Assembly (NCBI GenBank): GCA_002402965.1 | Contig: DHGW01000092.1 | Location: 55,779-119,778 of the forward strand | Length of the DNA: 64,000 nucleotides | Direction: 5' to 3' | DNA from: Bacteroidales bacterium UBA4788 | Lineage (GTDB): Bacteria > Bacteroidota > Bacteroidia > Bacteroidales > VadinHA17 | Shown: positions 16,105 to 25,238 of the stretch, one piece after another | Numbering within the stretch: position 1 is the stretch's first letter | How the letters are laid out: the number at the start of each line of letters is the position of its first letter | Position numbers and translations under genes: made by a program | Notes under the pieces: model-generated | What the model was told of the DNA's origin: nothing | What the model saw: only the letters and a program-made list of their open reading frames with translations | The model's database searches: none

Positions 16105-18084
16105 CTATTTTTTAGGCAGGGGCCGGCCGCTCTTTTTGGCTGCCGCTTCCAGCCGCAGCTGCCATTTCGTTTTCTTCACAGGCTTCTTCTTGTTCTCCTC
16201 CATCTTCCTAAGTATCTCACCTTCATCAACAAAACGGCGAGAGACCTGGGTCTGGATGATTGTGATCACGTTAGCAAGGAAATAGTAATAGGTAAGACCT
16301 GCCGAGAAATTGTTCAGGATGAGCATGAACATAACAGGCATCATATACATCATTGTCTTCATTCCCGGCATCTGCTCCTGACCTCCTGCCGGACTGGTGA
16401 TCTTGGTTGAAATGATTGTTGAGGCGGTCATGAGAAGCGTGAACAGGCTGACATGATCACCGTACATCGGAATGGTGAACGGCAGGTTAAATATGCTGTC
16501 ATAGGTGGAGAGATCCTTGGCCCAGAGAAATGCCTGCTGCCTCAGCTCTATGGACGTCGGGAAGAAGCGGAACATGGCAAACAGGATTGGCATCTGGAGC
16601 AGCATGGGCAGGCACCCGCCCATCGGGCTGACCCCCGCCTTCTTGTACAGATCCATTGTAGCCTGCTGTTTCTTCATCGCATCTTCCTGCTTGGGATACT
16701 TTTTAGCGAGTTCGTCGACCATAGGCTTCATCACCCTCATCTTTGCCTGGCTGGTGAACGATTTGTGAGTCAGTGGGAAGAGAACAATCTTTATAATCAG
16801 GGTAAGGATAAGGATTATCAGCCCGTAGCTGACGATGAAGTTATCAAGCAGGTTGAAGATCGGAATGATGACGAACTGGTTGATCCAGCGGATGATATTC
16901 CTGCCCAGGAAAACAAGCTCTTCAAGCTGCATGTCATACTTCTTCATGAGCGTGAAGCTGTTGGGGCCAAAATAGAACTGCATTTTCACGGTGCTTGTGT
17001 CACCGTAGGTGAACGGTACACCTATTTCCGATTCGAAGAACCTGAGATACCTTGATGTAGGATCGGCATTTGTCGATGAGACTGCGGCATTGATGAAGAA
17101 GTCATCGGCAATGATCACTGATGAGAAGAACTGATCCTTGAAAGCAATCCAGTCTGTCTTCATCAGGCTCTCTGACACCACATCCTTCTTCTGCCTCTGC
17201 ATCCTGGTTCCTCCGAGGTCTTCAACACCCTCCTGGTAGACCTTGTACTTCAACCCGGCATACATGTCTTCATTCTGCCTGCCCTTCTCCTGTTGCGGGA
17301 TATACATCCTCCAGTCAAGTGCGAGCGAAGTGGTGTTTGCCGGGATCACTGAGGCAAGCGAGCTGAACCGTGACTCAAAAGTGATCATGTAATCGTCAGG
17401 AAGAATCGTATATATGTAATCTATATATGCTCCGCCGGCAGCCTCAAGCCTCATCGTCAGGCTTGCCGGACCTCCGCTGGCAAGAATTGGCCCGGTGTAA
17501 CCAACAGGGGTGAAATAGAGCTCATCTGTTCTGACAGGTTTGTTGTCCACAGTAAAGAACTTGTACCCGAACACGGTGGAATCACCATCAAACAGTACGA
17601 CAGGACGTCCGTCATGGGTGGTGTATTCCTTCAGCATTACAGAATATATCTTGCCTCCCCTGGCTGACATCTTCATGACCATCAGGTCGTTTTCAAGGGT
17701 ATAGAACTCCTCCTCCCCGGTGACCCTTGCAGTGAAGACTCCATAGGCATTGCTGTCAGCTGCAACAGCAGGACGTGATGCCGGAGATGCCGTCAGACTG
17801 TCTGAAGGTACCGTCACGGTTGCCGGCTGGGGAGCCACGGTTCCAAGGCCGAGCTTGCTGTTCAGATCAATGACCTTATCTTTTGTGGCCTGGTCCTTGG
17901 GCCTGTAGTTGAGTGCCCTGATATATGCCTCGCGGGCTTCGTCATAATTGCCTGTTGCATAGAGAGAGTCGGCAAATTCTGTTTCAGCCTCGAAAAATTT
18001 TCCGGTCCTGTTATTATTGTAAAGACTGAATCCGAGAAAGATCAGAAAAATCAGAATAATGCCTGTTACTGTATTCCTATCCAT
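16105..18084 (-). CDS. yidC: Membrane protein insertase YidC
   Basis: A 659-residue Oxa1/YidC insertase that folds and inserts inner-membrane proteins, alone or with SecYEG. TM1 spans residues 7-23, the large periplasmic P1 beta domain about 110-390, and the conserved five-TM insertase core follows (LILTLIIKIVLFPLTHKSF, then GVSPMGGCLPMLLQMPILFAMF and a late LTYYYFLANVI). The tail is basic (KKPVKKTKWQLRLEAAAKK), as expected for ribosome contact. Unusual: residues about 32-78 between TM1 and P1 read like a single TPR hairpin (ADSLYATGNYDEAREAYIRA). The gene lies 18 bp after pyrG, in the same direction. Confidence 0.95.
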   Translation of the reverse strand: MDRNTVTGIILIFLIFLGFSLYNNNRTGKFFEAETEFADSLYATGNYDEAREAYIRALNYRPKDQATKDKVIDLNSKLGLGTVAPQPATVTVPSDSLTASPASRPAVAADSNAYGVFTARVTGEEEFYTLENDLMVMKMSARGGKIYSVMLKEYTTHDGRPVVLFDGDSTVFGYKFFTVDNKPVRTDELYFTPVGYTGPILASGGPASLTMRLEAAGGAYIDYIYTILPDDYMITFESRFSSLASVIPANTTSLALDWRMYIPQQEKGRQNEDMYAGLKYKVYQEGVEDLGGTRMQRQKKDVVSESLMKTDWIAFKDQFFSSVIIADDFFINAAVSSTNADPTSRYLRFFESEIGVPFTYGDTSTVKMQFYFGPNSFTLMKKYDMQLEELVFLGRNIIRWINQFVIIPIFNLLDNFIVSYGLIILILTLIIKIVLFPLTHKSFTSQAKMRVMKPMVDELAKKYPKQEDAMKKQQATMDLYKKAGVSPMGGCLPMLLQMPILFAMFRFFPTSIELRQQAFLWAKDLSTYDSIFNLPFTIPMYGDHVSLFTLLMTASTIISTKITSPAGGQEQMPGMKTMMYMMPVMFMLILNNFSAGLTYYYFLANVITIIQTQVSRRFVDEGEILRKMEENKKKPVKKTKWQLRLEAAAKKSGRPLPKK

Positions 18085-18102
18085 TTGTGTATATTCCCCT
18101 TT

Positions 18103-19719
18103 TTAACTGTTGTTTAGACTTTTGATGCAGGCCCTGACAAACCCCACGAAGAGTGGATGAGGTTTCAGCACCGTACTGCTGTATTCCGGGTGGAACTGCA
18201 CGCCAACGAACCACCTGTGAGACGGTATCTCAATGATCTCAACAAGCCCCGACTGCGGGTTGGTGCCGCAGGGTATCATGCCTGCATTACGGAAGTCAGC
18301 AAGGTACCTGTTGTTGAACTCATACCTGTGGCGGTGACGTTCCGAAATTTCCTCTTTTCTGTAACACTTCCACGACTCTGATCCGTGAAGCAGTTCGCAC
18401 TTATAGCTTCCCAGCCTCATGGTGCCGCCCTTTTCCGTTACGCTCTTCTGCTCCTCCATCAGGTCAATTACGGGATGCTTCGCCTTGGGATTGATCTCAG
18501 TGGAATGTGCACCCTCCATGCCAAGTACATTGCGTGCAAACTCAATCACGGCACACTGCATGCCCAGACAGATCCCCAGGAATGGAACATCATTGGTGCG
18601 GGCATAACTGACAGTGAGGATCTTACCCTCAATGCCCCGTGACCCGAATCCCGGAGCCACCACGATACCGTCAAACCCTTCCAGCTTCTCACGGTAGTTG
18701 CCTTCAGTTATCTCTTCCGAGTGGATCATTGTCAGCTCAACAGCTGTCTCGTTTGCTGCTCCGGCATGAACAAAGGCTTCGGTGATGGACTTGTATGCAT
18801 CAGCCAGCTCCACGTACTTTCCGACCAGGGCAATCCTGACCCTGTGCGCCGGGTTCTTCAGCTTGCGAAGGAACTCTTTCCATTCCTCCAGTTCAGGTTC
18901 TGCCCCTGGTGAGAGTCCCATCTTACGAAGCACGGTCTGATCAAGCATCTCTTTCTGCATACGGAGGGGCACCTCATATATGGTGGAGACATCTATCGAC
19001 TCCACTACTGCACCGGCCTCGACGTTGCAAAAGAGGGCAACTTTCTTCCTCAGGTCTTCCGTCAGGGGATGTTCGGTGCGCAGCACCAGAACATCAGGCT
19101 GGATACCCTCCTCCAGCAGCATCTTGACGGAATGCTGGGTGGGTTTTGTCTTAAGCTCGCCAGAGGCATGAAGGAAAGGCACCAGTGTGAGGTGAATGAC
19201 TATGCAGTTCTGCGGGCCCAGCTCCCAGCGCAACTGCCTCACGGCTTCAATATAGGGCAATGACTCGATGTCGCCTACAGTTCCGCCAATCTCGGTGATT
19301 ACTATCTCGTAGCTCCCCCCGGAACCGACCAGCTTAATGCTGCGCTTGATTTCATCAGTTATGTGAGGGATGACCTGGACTGTCTTGCCAAGATAATCTC
19401 CCCTCCGCTCCTTGTTGATTACCGACTGGTAAATCCTGCCGGTGGTGACATTGTTGGCCTGCGAGGTGTGGACGTTCAGAAACCGCTCATAGTGACCGAG
19501 ATCAAGATCAGTCTCAGCACCGTCAACAGTCACGTAACACTCACCGTGCTCATATGGATTGAGAGTGCCGGGATCAACATTAATATAGGGATCAAGCTTC
19601 TGAATGGTGACGGAATAACCCCGCGCCTGCAGCAGCTTGGCCAGGGAGGCCGAAATAATACCTTTGCCCAGTGAGGAGGTAACTCCGCCGGTCACAAAAA
19701 TATACTTTACGTCAGTCAC
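18103..19719 (-). CDS. pyrG: CTP synthase
   Basis: Converts UTP to CTP using ATP and glutamine. The N-terminal synthase domain starts YIFVTGGVTSSLGKGI (P-loop-like), and the C-terminal class I amidotransferase domain carries the nucleophile Cys in LGICLGMQ with the HPEYSS His-Glu pair near the end. I chose the GTG at 19719 (538 residues), where family homology begins and AGGATCAACA precedes it. An ATG at 19782 would add 21 unrelated residues and overlap the DUF349 gene. It lies between DUF349 and yidC on the same strand. Confidence 0.95.
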   Translation of the reverse strand: MTDVKYIFVTGGVTSSLGKGIISASLAKLLQARGYSVTIQKLDPYINVDPGTLNPYEHGECYVTVDGAETDLDLGHYERFLNVHTSQANNVTTGRIYQSVINKERRGDYLGKTVQVIPHITDEIKRSIKLVGSGGSYEIVITEIGGTVGDIESLPYIEAVRQLRWELGPQNCIVIHLTLVPFLHASGELKTKPTQHSVKMLLEEGIQPDVLVLRTEHPLTEDLRKKVALFCNVEAGAVVESIDVSTIYEVPLRMQKEMLDQTVLRKMGLSPGAEPELEEWKEFLRKLKNPAHRVRIALVGKYVELADAYKSITEAFVHAGAANETAVELTMIHSEEITEGNYREKLEGFDGIVVAPGFGSRGIEGKILTVSYARTNDVPFLGICLGMQCAVIEFARNVLGMEGAHSTEINPKAKHPVIDLMEEQKSVTEKGGTMRLGSYKCELLHGSESWKCYRKEEISERHRHRYEFNNRYLADFRNAGMIPCGTNPQSGLVEIIEIPSHRWFVGVQFHPEYSSTVLKPHPLFVGFVRACIKSLNNS

Positions 19720-19756
19720 TGTTGATCCTGTTATTTTATTGCCGGAGAGAAGAAAT

Positions 19757-21967
19757 CTAATCTTCGTACATTGAACTGTCAATCAGCTTCACCTTCTCCT
19801 CAAGGAGCTTGATATTCCTTTTGGCCTCGGCAATCTTCTCCTCCACCTCCCGGATCATTGTGTCAGCGTTGGCCGACTTGGCGAAGAAGCCGATGTTGTT
19901 CTCCCATAGCACTATATCACTCTCGAGCTGTTTGATCTTGCTATAGAACTTCTCACGTTCGCTTCTCACCTTCCTTGCTGCACGCGGGTTCGATTTCGCG
20001 CTGTCAACCTTACTCCTGTACCGGAGGATATTCTTGTCCTCGTCACCGAGCTTCAGCCTGTCAAACTGCTTATTGAGGGCCTCCTTATAGCGGCGGGCAA
20101 TCTCCTCTTTCCTGTTAAAGGGAACATAGCCAATCTCTGTCCAGCGTTTCTGAATATCCTTGAGCTTTTCAAAGCCGGCCCTGAGGTCTTCTCCGGGTTC
20201 AAAACCCTCGAGCTCCTCGAGGATGGTAAGTTTGGCCTTGAGATTATCCTCGTATGACGTGTCTCTGCCGGCAAAGTACTCCGATTTCCTCGTAAAGAAG
20301 GTATCGCACGCCTTGCGGAAACGCTTCCAGACCTTTTCAGAGTATTTTTTAGGCACCGGTCCGATCTCCTTCCACTCCTTCTGAAGCCTGATGAGCATCT
20401 CGGAGGTGTCCTTCCAGTCACTGCTCTCCTGCAGTGCCTCAGCCTTGAGGCAGAGCTCGGTCTTGAGCTGCAGGTTCTTTACCTGTGTCTCCTTGTTCTC
20501 GGCGAAGAAGGCACGTTTCTTCTCGAAGAACCTGTCACATGCAGCCCTGAAACGCTGGTATATCTTGTTATTGTGTTTCTTCGGCGCAAACCCTATCGTC
20601 TTCCAGAGTTTCTGGCATTCGAGAATTGCATCTGATTTTTCCTTGAAATCGGCAAATGTAAGTATCTCGCCTGCAGCTATCTCTTCGACCTTTTCGCAGA
20701 GGGCGGTCTTGGCGTCGAGGTTGTGCTTCTGGTCATCCTTCTGCTTTTCAAAGAACTCATGGTGTCTCTTGTTGACCTTGGTTGTGGCTTCGCGGAATCG
20801 TTCCCAGACATCATTCTTGTTCTCATGGGGAACAGGCCCTATCTCACGCCACTGGTTGTGATAATCCTGCAGCAGTTTGAAGGCGTTGACGGCATTGGGC
20901 TCCATCAGAAGCTCCTCGGCTTTCTCGCAAAGTACAATCTTGGCCTCAAGATTCTTTTTTAGGTCAAGGTCCCTTAGTTCACGATTTATTTTGATGTAGT
21001 CATAGAAGATCTCAACACTGTGATGGTAATTCTCCCACAGATCCTTGACGGCCGACTGCGGCACGATGCCCGTTGCATGCCATTCGTTCTGCAGATTGCG
21101 GAACTCCTGGAAGGTCTTGTTTATTGCTTCTTCACGGTTGACGAGATCCTTTATCTGTTCAATTATCTCAAGCTTCCTATGCAGGTTCTCCTGCTTCTCG
21201 CTTTCCTGTATCCTGTTGAAGTCACTTCTGCGGCTGCGGTAGGTATCGAGTATGATCTTAATCTGGTTCTCAAGTTCATCCGGTTCAGGCCTGAAATCAT
21301 CAATATTGCCACCCTCCTTTGCATAGTTGAGTCGCTTTTCATTGAATTCGGCCTTGGTCTTTTTATAGAACAACTCCTTAATCCGTGTGACATCGTCCAC
21401 AATCTCCGCGGGGGGCCTGTTCTCCACGATGAGAACCAGCGTCTCCACCAACTCCTTGCGTGAGAATCCGCTGTAATCTACCTGCGGAAGCTCTATGTCA
21501 TCATAGTTAATCTTCTCCTCTTCAGCAGCTGCCTTCACCTCACGGGGCTCCGCCTCTCCGGCCAGTTCCCCGGTTGCCTCAGCAACCTCCTCTTCTTCAA
21601 CAACTTCTTCAGCAGCCGTGGCAACTTCCTCTTCTTCAGTCACTTCTTCAGCAGGCCTGTCAACTTTTTCTTCTTCAGCCACAGCAACTTCCTCTTCTTC
21701 AGCAACTTCTTCCTCAGCCATGGCCACCTCCTCCTCAACGGTATCAGGTTCCTGTTCGCCTTTGGTTTCTACCGGTTCTTCGGCAGTGGTCACTTCAGCC
21801 TTAACGGCCTCTTCGCGGATGTCATTCTCCGGGGCAGTGACAGAATCATCTGCCACCACCGGAGCATCATCCAGGTTGGTTTTCTCTTCCGCAGATTCGG
21901 TGGTCTTTTCAGTACCATCGAATTGTTCATCATGAACAGAGTCTTCCGGATTTCTTGTTGTCATCAT
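19757..21967 (-). CDS. DUF349 repeat protein with acidic N-terminal region
   Basis: A 736-residue, probably cytoplasmic protein. Residues ~1-160 are highly acidic low-complexity sequence with degenerate EEEVA-type repeats. The rest is helical and carries five DUF349 units, each marked by a W-x-x-x-G-x-x-P signature (WHATGIVP, WREIGPVP, WKTIGFAP, WKEIGPVP, WTEIGYVP). A coiled-coil C terminus follows. DUF349 proteins are widespread in Bacteroidota and their function is not established. It heads the run DUF349-pyrG-yidC with a 37-bp gap to pyrG. Confidence 0.88.
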   Translation of the reverse strand: MMTTRNPEDSVHDEQFDGTEKTTESAEEKTNLDDAPVVADDSVTAPENDIREEAVKAEVTTAEEPVETKGEQEPDTVEEEVAMAEEEVAEEEEVAVAEEEKVDRPAEEVTEEEEVATAAEEVVEEEEVAEATGELAGEAEPREVKAAAEEEKINYDDIELPQVDYSGFSRKELVETLVLIVENRPPAEIVDDVTRIKELFYKKTKAEFNEKRLNYAKEGGNIDDFRPEPDELENQIKIILDTYRSRRSDFNRIQESEKQENLHRKLEIIEQIKDLVNREEAINKTFQEFRNLQNEWHATGIVPQSAVKDLWENYHHSVEIFYDYIKINRELRDLDLKKNLEAKIVLCEKAEELLMEPNAVNAFKLLQDYHNQWREIGPVPHENKNDVWERFREATTKVNKRHHEFFEKQKDDQKHNLDAKTALCEKVEEIAAGEILTFADFKEKSDAILECQKLWKTIGFAPKKHNNKIYQRFRAACDRFFEKKRAFFAENKETQVKNLQLKTELCLKAEALQESSDWKDTSEMLIRLQKEWKEIGPVPKKYSEKVWKRFRKACDTFFTRKSEYFAGRDTSYEDNLKAKLTILEELEGFEPGEDLRAGFEKLKDIQKRWTEIGYVPFNRKEEIARRYKEALNKQFDRLKLGDEDKNILRYRSKVDSAKSNPRAARKVRSEREKFYSKIKQLESDIVLWENNIGFFAKSANADTMIREVEEKIAEAKRNIKLLEEKVKLIDSSMYED

Positions 21968-22117
21968 TAATCCTTTTTCTTCAGTGCTTCATAAAAAGGC
22001 GGATGGCATGCAGCTCACCCCCTTTTTTTCAAACCACGAAAATAATGGATTATTGGTAAAACTCAAACCATAACCTCATTTAAATGAAATGCCTCATCCG
22101 GCAATTGTCAAAATGTT

Positions 22118-22125
22118 TAAATTTG
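22118..22125 (+). promoter_or_regulatory. -7 promoter box for small membrane protein gene
   Basis: TAAATTTG exactly matches the TAnnTTTG consensus and lies 26 bases before the ATG of the 63-residue gene. No clear -33 TTTG is found at the usual distance. The remaining ~150 bases back to the DUF349 start show nothing else I recognise. Confidence 0.5.
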
Positions 22126-22151
22126 TCGGCTAAGTTTCATGACAACGAAAA

Positions 22152-22343
22152 ATGGAAACTAAAGACATTATCATTTATTCTGCAGTTATTGCGCTTGTAG
22201 GTTACTCTCTTTATCGCAAATATGTAAAGAAACAGGGTGAAGGCAGCCCTAAAAAGTCAACCGGAATTTTTACACCCAGGGGTAACCTCAGGGATCAGCC
22301 TGATGATTACGAGCCCTATGGCGGGAAGAAGAACGGAGAATAA
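22152..22343 (+). CDS. Small membrane protein, 63 residues
   Basis: A short protein with one N-terminal transmembrane segment (residues ~6-20, IIYSAVIALVGYSLY), then a basic patch (RKYVKKQGEGSPKK) and a polar tail rich in Gly, Pro and Asp. Its own -7 box, an ATG start and a composition typical of real single-pass proteins support coding. The gene ends exactly one base before the stop codon of the convergent ABC exporter gene. I do not recognise a family, and no function can be assigned. Confidence 0.65.
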   Translation: METKDIIIYSAVIALVGYSLYRKYVKKQGEGSPKKSTGIFTPRGNLRDQPDDYEPYGGKKNGE

Positions 22344-24530
22344 TCAACTGCCCAGTTCCAGCTGGTCTCTGATGAGACTGTAGTAGATCCCCTTAAGAGA
22401 GGTGAGTTCGGCGTGGGTACCTGATTCGGTCACTTTCCCGCCTTCCAGTACCACTATCCTGTCAGCATGACGCACCGTGCTAAGCCTGTGCGCAACAATT
22501 ACCACTGTCCTGCCAGCCAGGAATCCTGCAAGTTTTTCCACAACAAGTCTTTCGCTTGAGGCATCGAGGGAGCTGGTGGCTTCATCGAGCAGCACCAGCG
22601 CGGGTTGCTTGTAAACCACTCTGGCAATCAGTATTCGCTGTCTCTGTCCCTGGCTCAGACCGTGTCCTCCCTGTCCGATACGGGTCTGAATTCCTGATGG
22701 CAGCGTATCGAGCAGAGGTTTCAGACAGGCTGTCTCTGCGGCCGTGGCTACTCTTCCCATGTCGGGATTATCTTCCCCGGGTGCAATATTCCCCAGGATT
22801 GTATCGGGGAAGATATAACCCTCCTGCATCACGGTGCCGGTATTCCTTCTCAATGAGGAAATACTGATATCATCCAGTCTCAGGCCTCCCATCTCCACCG
22901 AGCCTTCAGCAGGATGATAGAAGCCCATCAGGATCTTCAGCAAGGTTGTCTTTCCCGATCCGCTCTCTCCCACCACGGCGGTGATTCTGCCGGCAGGTAT
23001 ACTCAGGTTAAGGTTTCGCAGCACCCATGGTGACCCCGGACCCTCATACCTGAAAGAAAGATTCCTGATTTCAATGTCAGCGCGCGCCGGCAAGGGAGCT
23101 CCGGCATCGGGTCCGCCAGACTCCTCCGGATCCATGGCATGCACTTCGGACAGGCGCTCCAGGCTGATCCGCGCATCCTGTGTCGCCCTCATGAAACTGA
23201 CAATCTGGGATACCGGACCGTTGAGCTGCCCGGTTATGAACTGCACCGCCAGCATCATGCCAAGGGTCATAGAACCGTTTATAACCAGCGTGGCTGAGAT
23301 GACAGTGATGATTATGTTAACTGACTCGTGAATCAGGGTTCCTCCTGCCGTCTGGAACTGAAGTATCCTGAGCCCTCTGACCCGGGTGGCATAGATCTCC
23401 TTCTGCAGCATCTCCCATTCCCTCCTGTTGGTAGCTTCGTTTCCCGCCAGCTTGATCTCCTGCATGCCGTTCACGATGTTTATCATTCTGTTCCCGGCTT
23501 CGGACATCTGCATGAACCGGATGTTGTCAAGTCGCTCACGTGCAGGCATGAAGAGTGTAACATACAATATGTAAAATGTCGTCCCGGACAGAAACACCAT
23601 CAGGACCGGGATGCTGTAGATGCCAAGCACCACCCCGAAAACTATGAAATTGAATAGCGAAAAGAGGATGGCAAGACTCGACGAGGTAAGGTAACTCTCT
23701 ATCCTGCTGTTGTCATCAATCCTCTGTAATATGTCGCCGTTCAGCTTCGTATCGAAGTAGGCTATTGGTAATCCCATCAGCCTTGCAAGGAAATCGGAAA
23801 CGATCCGGATATTCAGCCTGGATCCCACATGCAGCAGAATCCAACCCCTGCTGAATTCAACTGTCAGACGGCCGGCAATGAGAGCCAGCTGTCCAGCCAG
23901 GATCAGGTATATTAACCTTACATCACTGTTGGCAATACCCCTGTCAATGATTGCCTGTGTCATGAAGGGGAAGAGGAGCTGGATGGCGCTTGACAGTATC
24001 AGACCAGCGATAAGAAGCACTATCTTCTTTCTGTAAGGTCTAAGGTAGGGTGCCAGGAACTCAAATCCTCCCCTGGAAGGCGGATCATCCTTAAGTTCCG
24101 CAAATGACGGGCCCGGTTCAACAAGCAGAGCCATCCCCGCCGGTTCACCACCTGTCTCTCCTGATAGCCATCCCTGCTTGAACTCTTCATGGCTCATCCT
24201 GAGACTGCCGATGGCCGGGTCACTAACCCATACTGCCCTTTCGTTCACCCTGTTTACAACGATGAAGTGGTTCTGCCGCCAGTGCACTATACATGGAAGC
24301 GGAGCACCCTCTATCAGCCTGCTGAACGGAATCCTGACTCCTGCCGCCCTGAAACCAATACTCTCTGCAGCTGACTTTAATCCCAGCATGGAGACTCCCT
24401 CACGTGTTATCCATGACCTCTTTCTGATGGTCTCCAGGGAGAGACGCTTACCATGACTGCGTGCTACCATGCTCAGGCATGCCGGTCCGCAATCCATTGC
24501 ATCATATTGCCTCACAAAAGGGTAGTTCAT
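22344..24530 (-). CDS. Peptidase-containing ABC exporter (C39 / double-glycine leader type)
   Basis: A 728-residue fused exporter. Residues 1-135 form a C39 cysteine peptidase with Cys14 (MDCGPAC), His88 (QNHFIVV) and Asp104 (VSDPAIG), so the peptidase looks active. Six TM helices (about 165-440) and a nucleotide-binding domain follow, with Walker A GESGSGKTT, signature LSQGQRQR and Walker B LVLLDEATSSLD. This family cuts leader peptides after Gly-Gly and exports the cargo across the inner membrane. A matching 45-residue precursor lies 4 kb away at 28492-28629. No HlyD-type partner is encoded nearby. Confidence 0.93.
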   Translation of the reverse strand: MNYPFVRQYDAMDCGPACLSMVARSHGKRLSLETIRKRSWITREGVSMLGLKSAAESIGFRAAGVRIPFSRLIEGAPLPCIVHWRQNHFIVVNRVNERAVWVSDPAIGSLRMSHEEFKQGWLSGETGGEPAGMALLVEPGPSFAELKDDPPSRGGFEFLAPYLRPYRKKIVLLIAGLILSSAIQLLFPFMTQAIIDRGIANSDVRLIYLILAGQLALIAGRLTVEFSRGWILLHVGSRLNIRIVSDFLARLMGLPIAYFDTKLNGDILQRIDDNSRIESYLTSSSLAILFSLFNFIVFGVVLGIYSIPVLMVFLSGTTFYILYVTLFMPARERLDNIRFMQMSEAGNRMINIVNGMQEIKLAGNEATNRREWEMLQKEIYATRVRGLRILQFQTAGGTLIHESVNIIITVISATLVINGSMTLGMMLAVQFITGQLNGPVSQIVSFMRATQDARISLERLSEVHAMDPEESGGPDAGAPLPARADIEIRNLSFRYEGPGSPWVLRNLNLSIPAGRITAVVGESGSGKTTLLKILMGFYHPAEGSVEMGGLRLDDISISSLRRNTGTVMQEGYIFPDTILGNIAPGEDNPDMGRVATAAETACLKPLLDTLPSGIQTRIGQGGHGLSQGQRQRILIARVVYKQPALVLLDEATSSLDASSERLVVEKLAGFLAGRTVVIVAHRLSTVRHADRIVVLEGGKVTESGTHAELTSLKGIYYSLIRDQLELGS

Positions 24531-24646
24531 TGAACAGGCATGATTGGGAGTTTTACAGCATAAATATATCCATTATTTACCCACTTCGGGTGCAGCTACT
24601 GAAAATGTGCCGGGTAGCATTTTTCAGAAATCGATTGCGGAAATTG

Positions 24647-24654
24647 TATATTTG
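24647..24654 (+). promoter_or_regulatory. -7 promoter box of the sigma-factor gene
   Basis: TATATTTG matches TAnnTTTG and lies 17 bases before the TTG start codon. A T-rich stretch stands where a -33 element would be. Transcription would start close to 24660, giving a very short leader and supporting the TTG start. Confidence 0.55.
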
Positions 24655-24671
24655 CCAATTAAACCGCTTGT

Positions 24672-25238
24672 TTGGGATTATTCAGAAAGTATTCGGACAC
24701 TGACATCATAGATGGAATCAGGAAACAGGACAACAGGATTCTGAACTGGCTCTATGATTCCTGTTTTGAGATGATCCGTGATCACCTCAGAAAAAACAGC
24801 GGGTCGGATGATGACGTGCATGAAGTCCTCCAGGAGACTGTGGTGATATTGTACAAACAGGTTACCGGTGATGGGTTCAGTCTCACAACCGATCTGAAGG
24901 GATATGTCTACGGTGTGGCGCGCAATGTCTGGAATGCCCAATTGAGATACCGTTCGCGTCTGGTGGCTCTGGAATCCGATCCGGCAGATCATACGGCTGC
25001 GGAGGAGATGAACGATGCTATTCTTGAGAGGATTGTTGCCCGCTCCTTCGCTCTCCTCGGGGAAGACTGCCAGATGGTGCTAAACCTCTACGGCGAAGGT
25101 TCATCCTATGAAGAGATAGCCCGAAGAATGGGATTCAGGAATGAGACCTACGCAAGAAGGAAAAAGTACCTCTGCAAGGAGGCTTTGATGGAAATCATCA
25201 AGACTGATCCGGAATATCAGGATCTGGGTCCCTTATAG
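24672..25238 (+). CDS. RNA polymerase sigma-70 family factor, ECF-like
   Basis: A 188-residue protein with a sigma region 2-like N terminus (IRKQDNRILNWLYDSCFEMIRDHL, then VHEVLQETVVILYKQ) and a region 4 helix-turn-helix (LNLYGEGSSYEEIARRMGF). It starts at TTG: an in-frame stop lies four codons upstream and no earlier ATG is available. Sigma factors of this sort direct RNA polymerase to a few promoters and are usually held by an anti-sigma protein. Its 3' end overlaps the convergent CHAT gene by 22 bp. Neighbours suggest it serves the peptide/CHAT module, but its target promoters are unknown. Confidence 0.85.
   Translation: MGLFRKYSDTDIIDGIRKQDNRILNWLYDSCFEMIRDHLRKNSGSDDDVHEVLQETVVILYKQVTGDGFSLTTDLKGYVYGVARNVWNAQLRYRSRLVALESDPADHTAAEEMNDAILERIVARSFALLGEDCQMVLNLYGEGSSYEEIARRMGFRNETYARRKKYLCKEALMEIIKTDPEYQDLGPL

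Noticed and set aside
19720..19782. Upstream ATG extension of CTP synthase
   Set aside because: The 21 extra residues are not homologous and overlap the preceding gene; the GTG at 19719 sits at the family start.
21574..21935. Gln/Leu- and Ser-rich frames opposite the acidic region of the DUF349 protein
   Set aside because: They are the complement of low-complexity Glu/Val codons and not real genes. The repetition is in the DUF349 gene itself.
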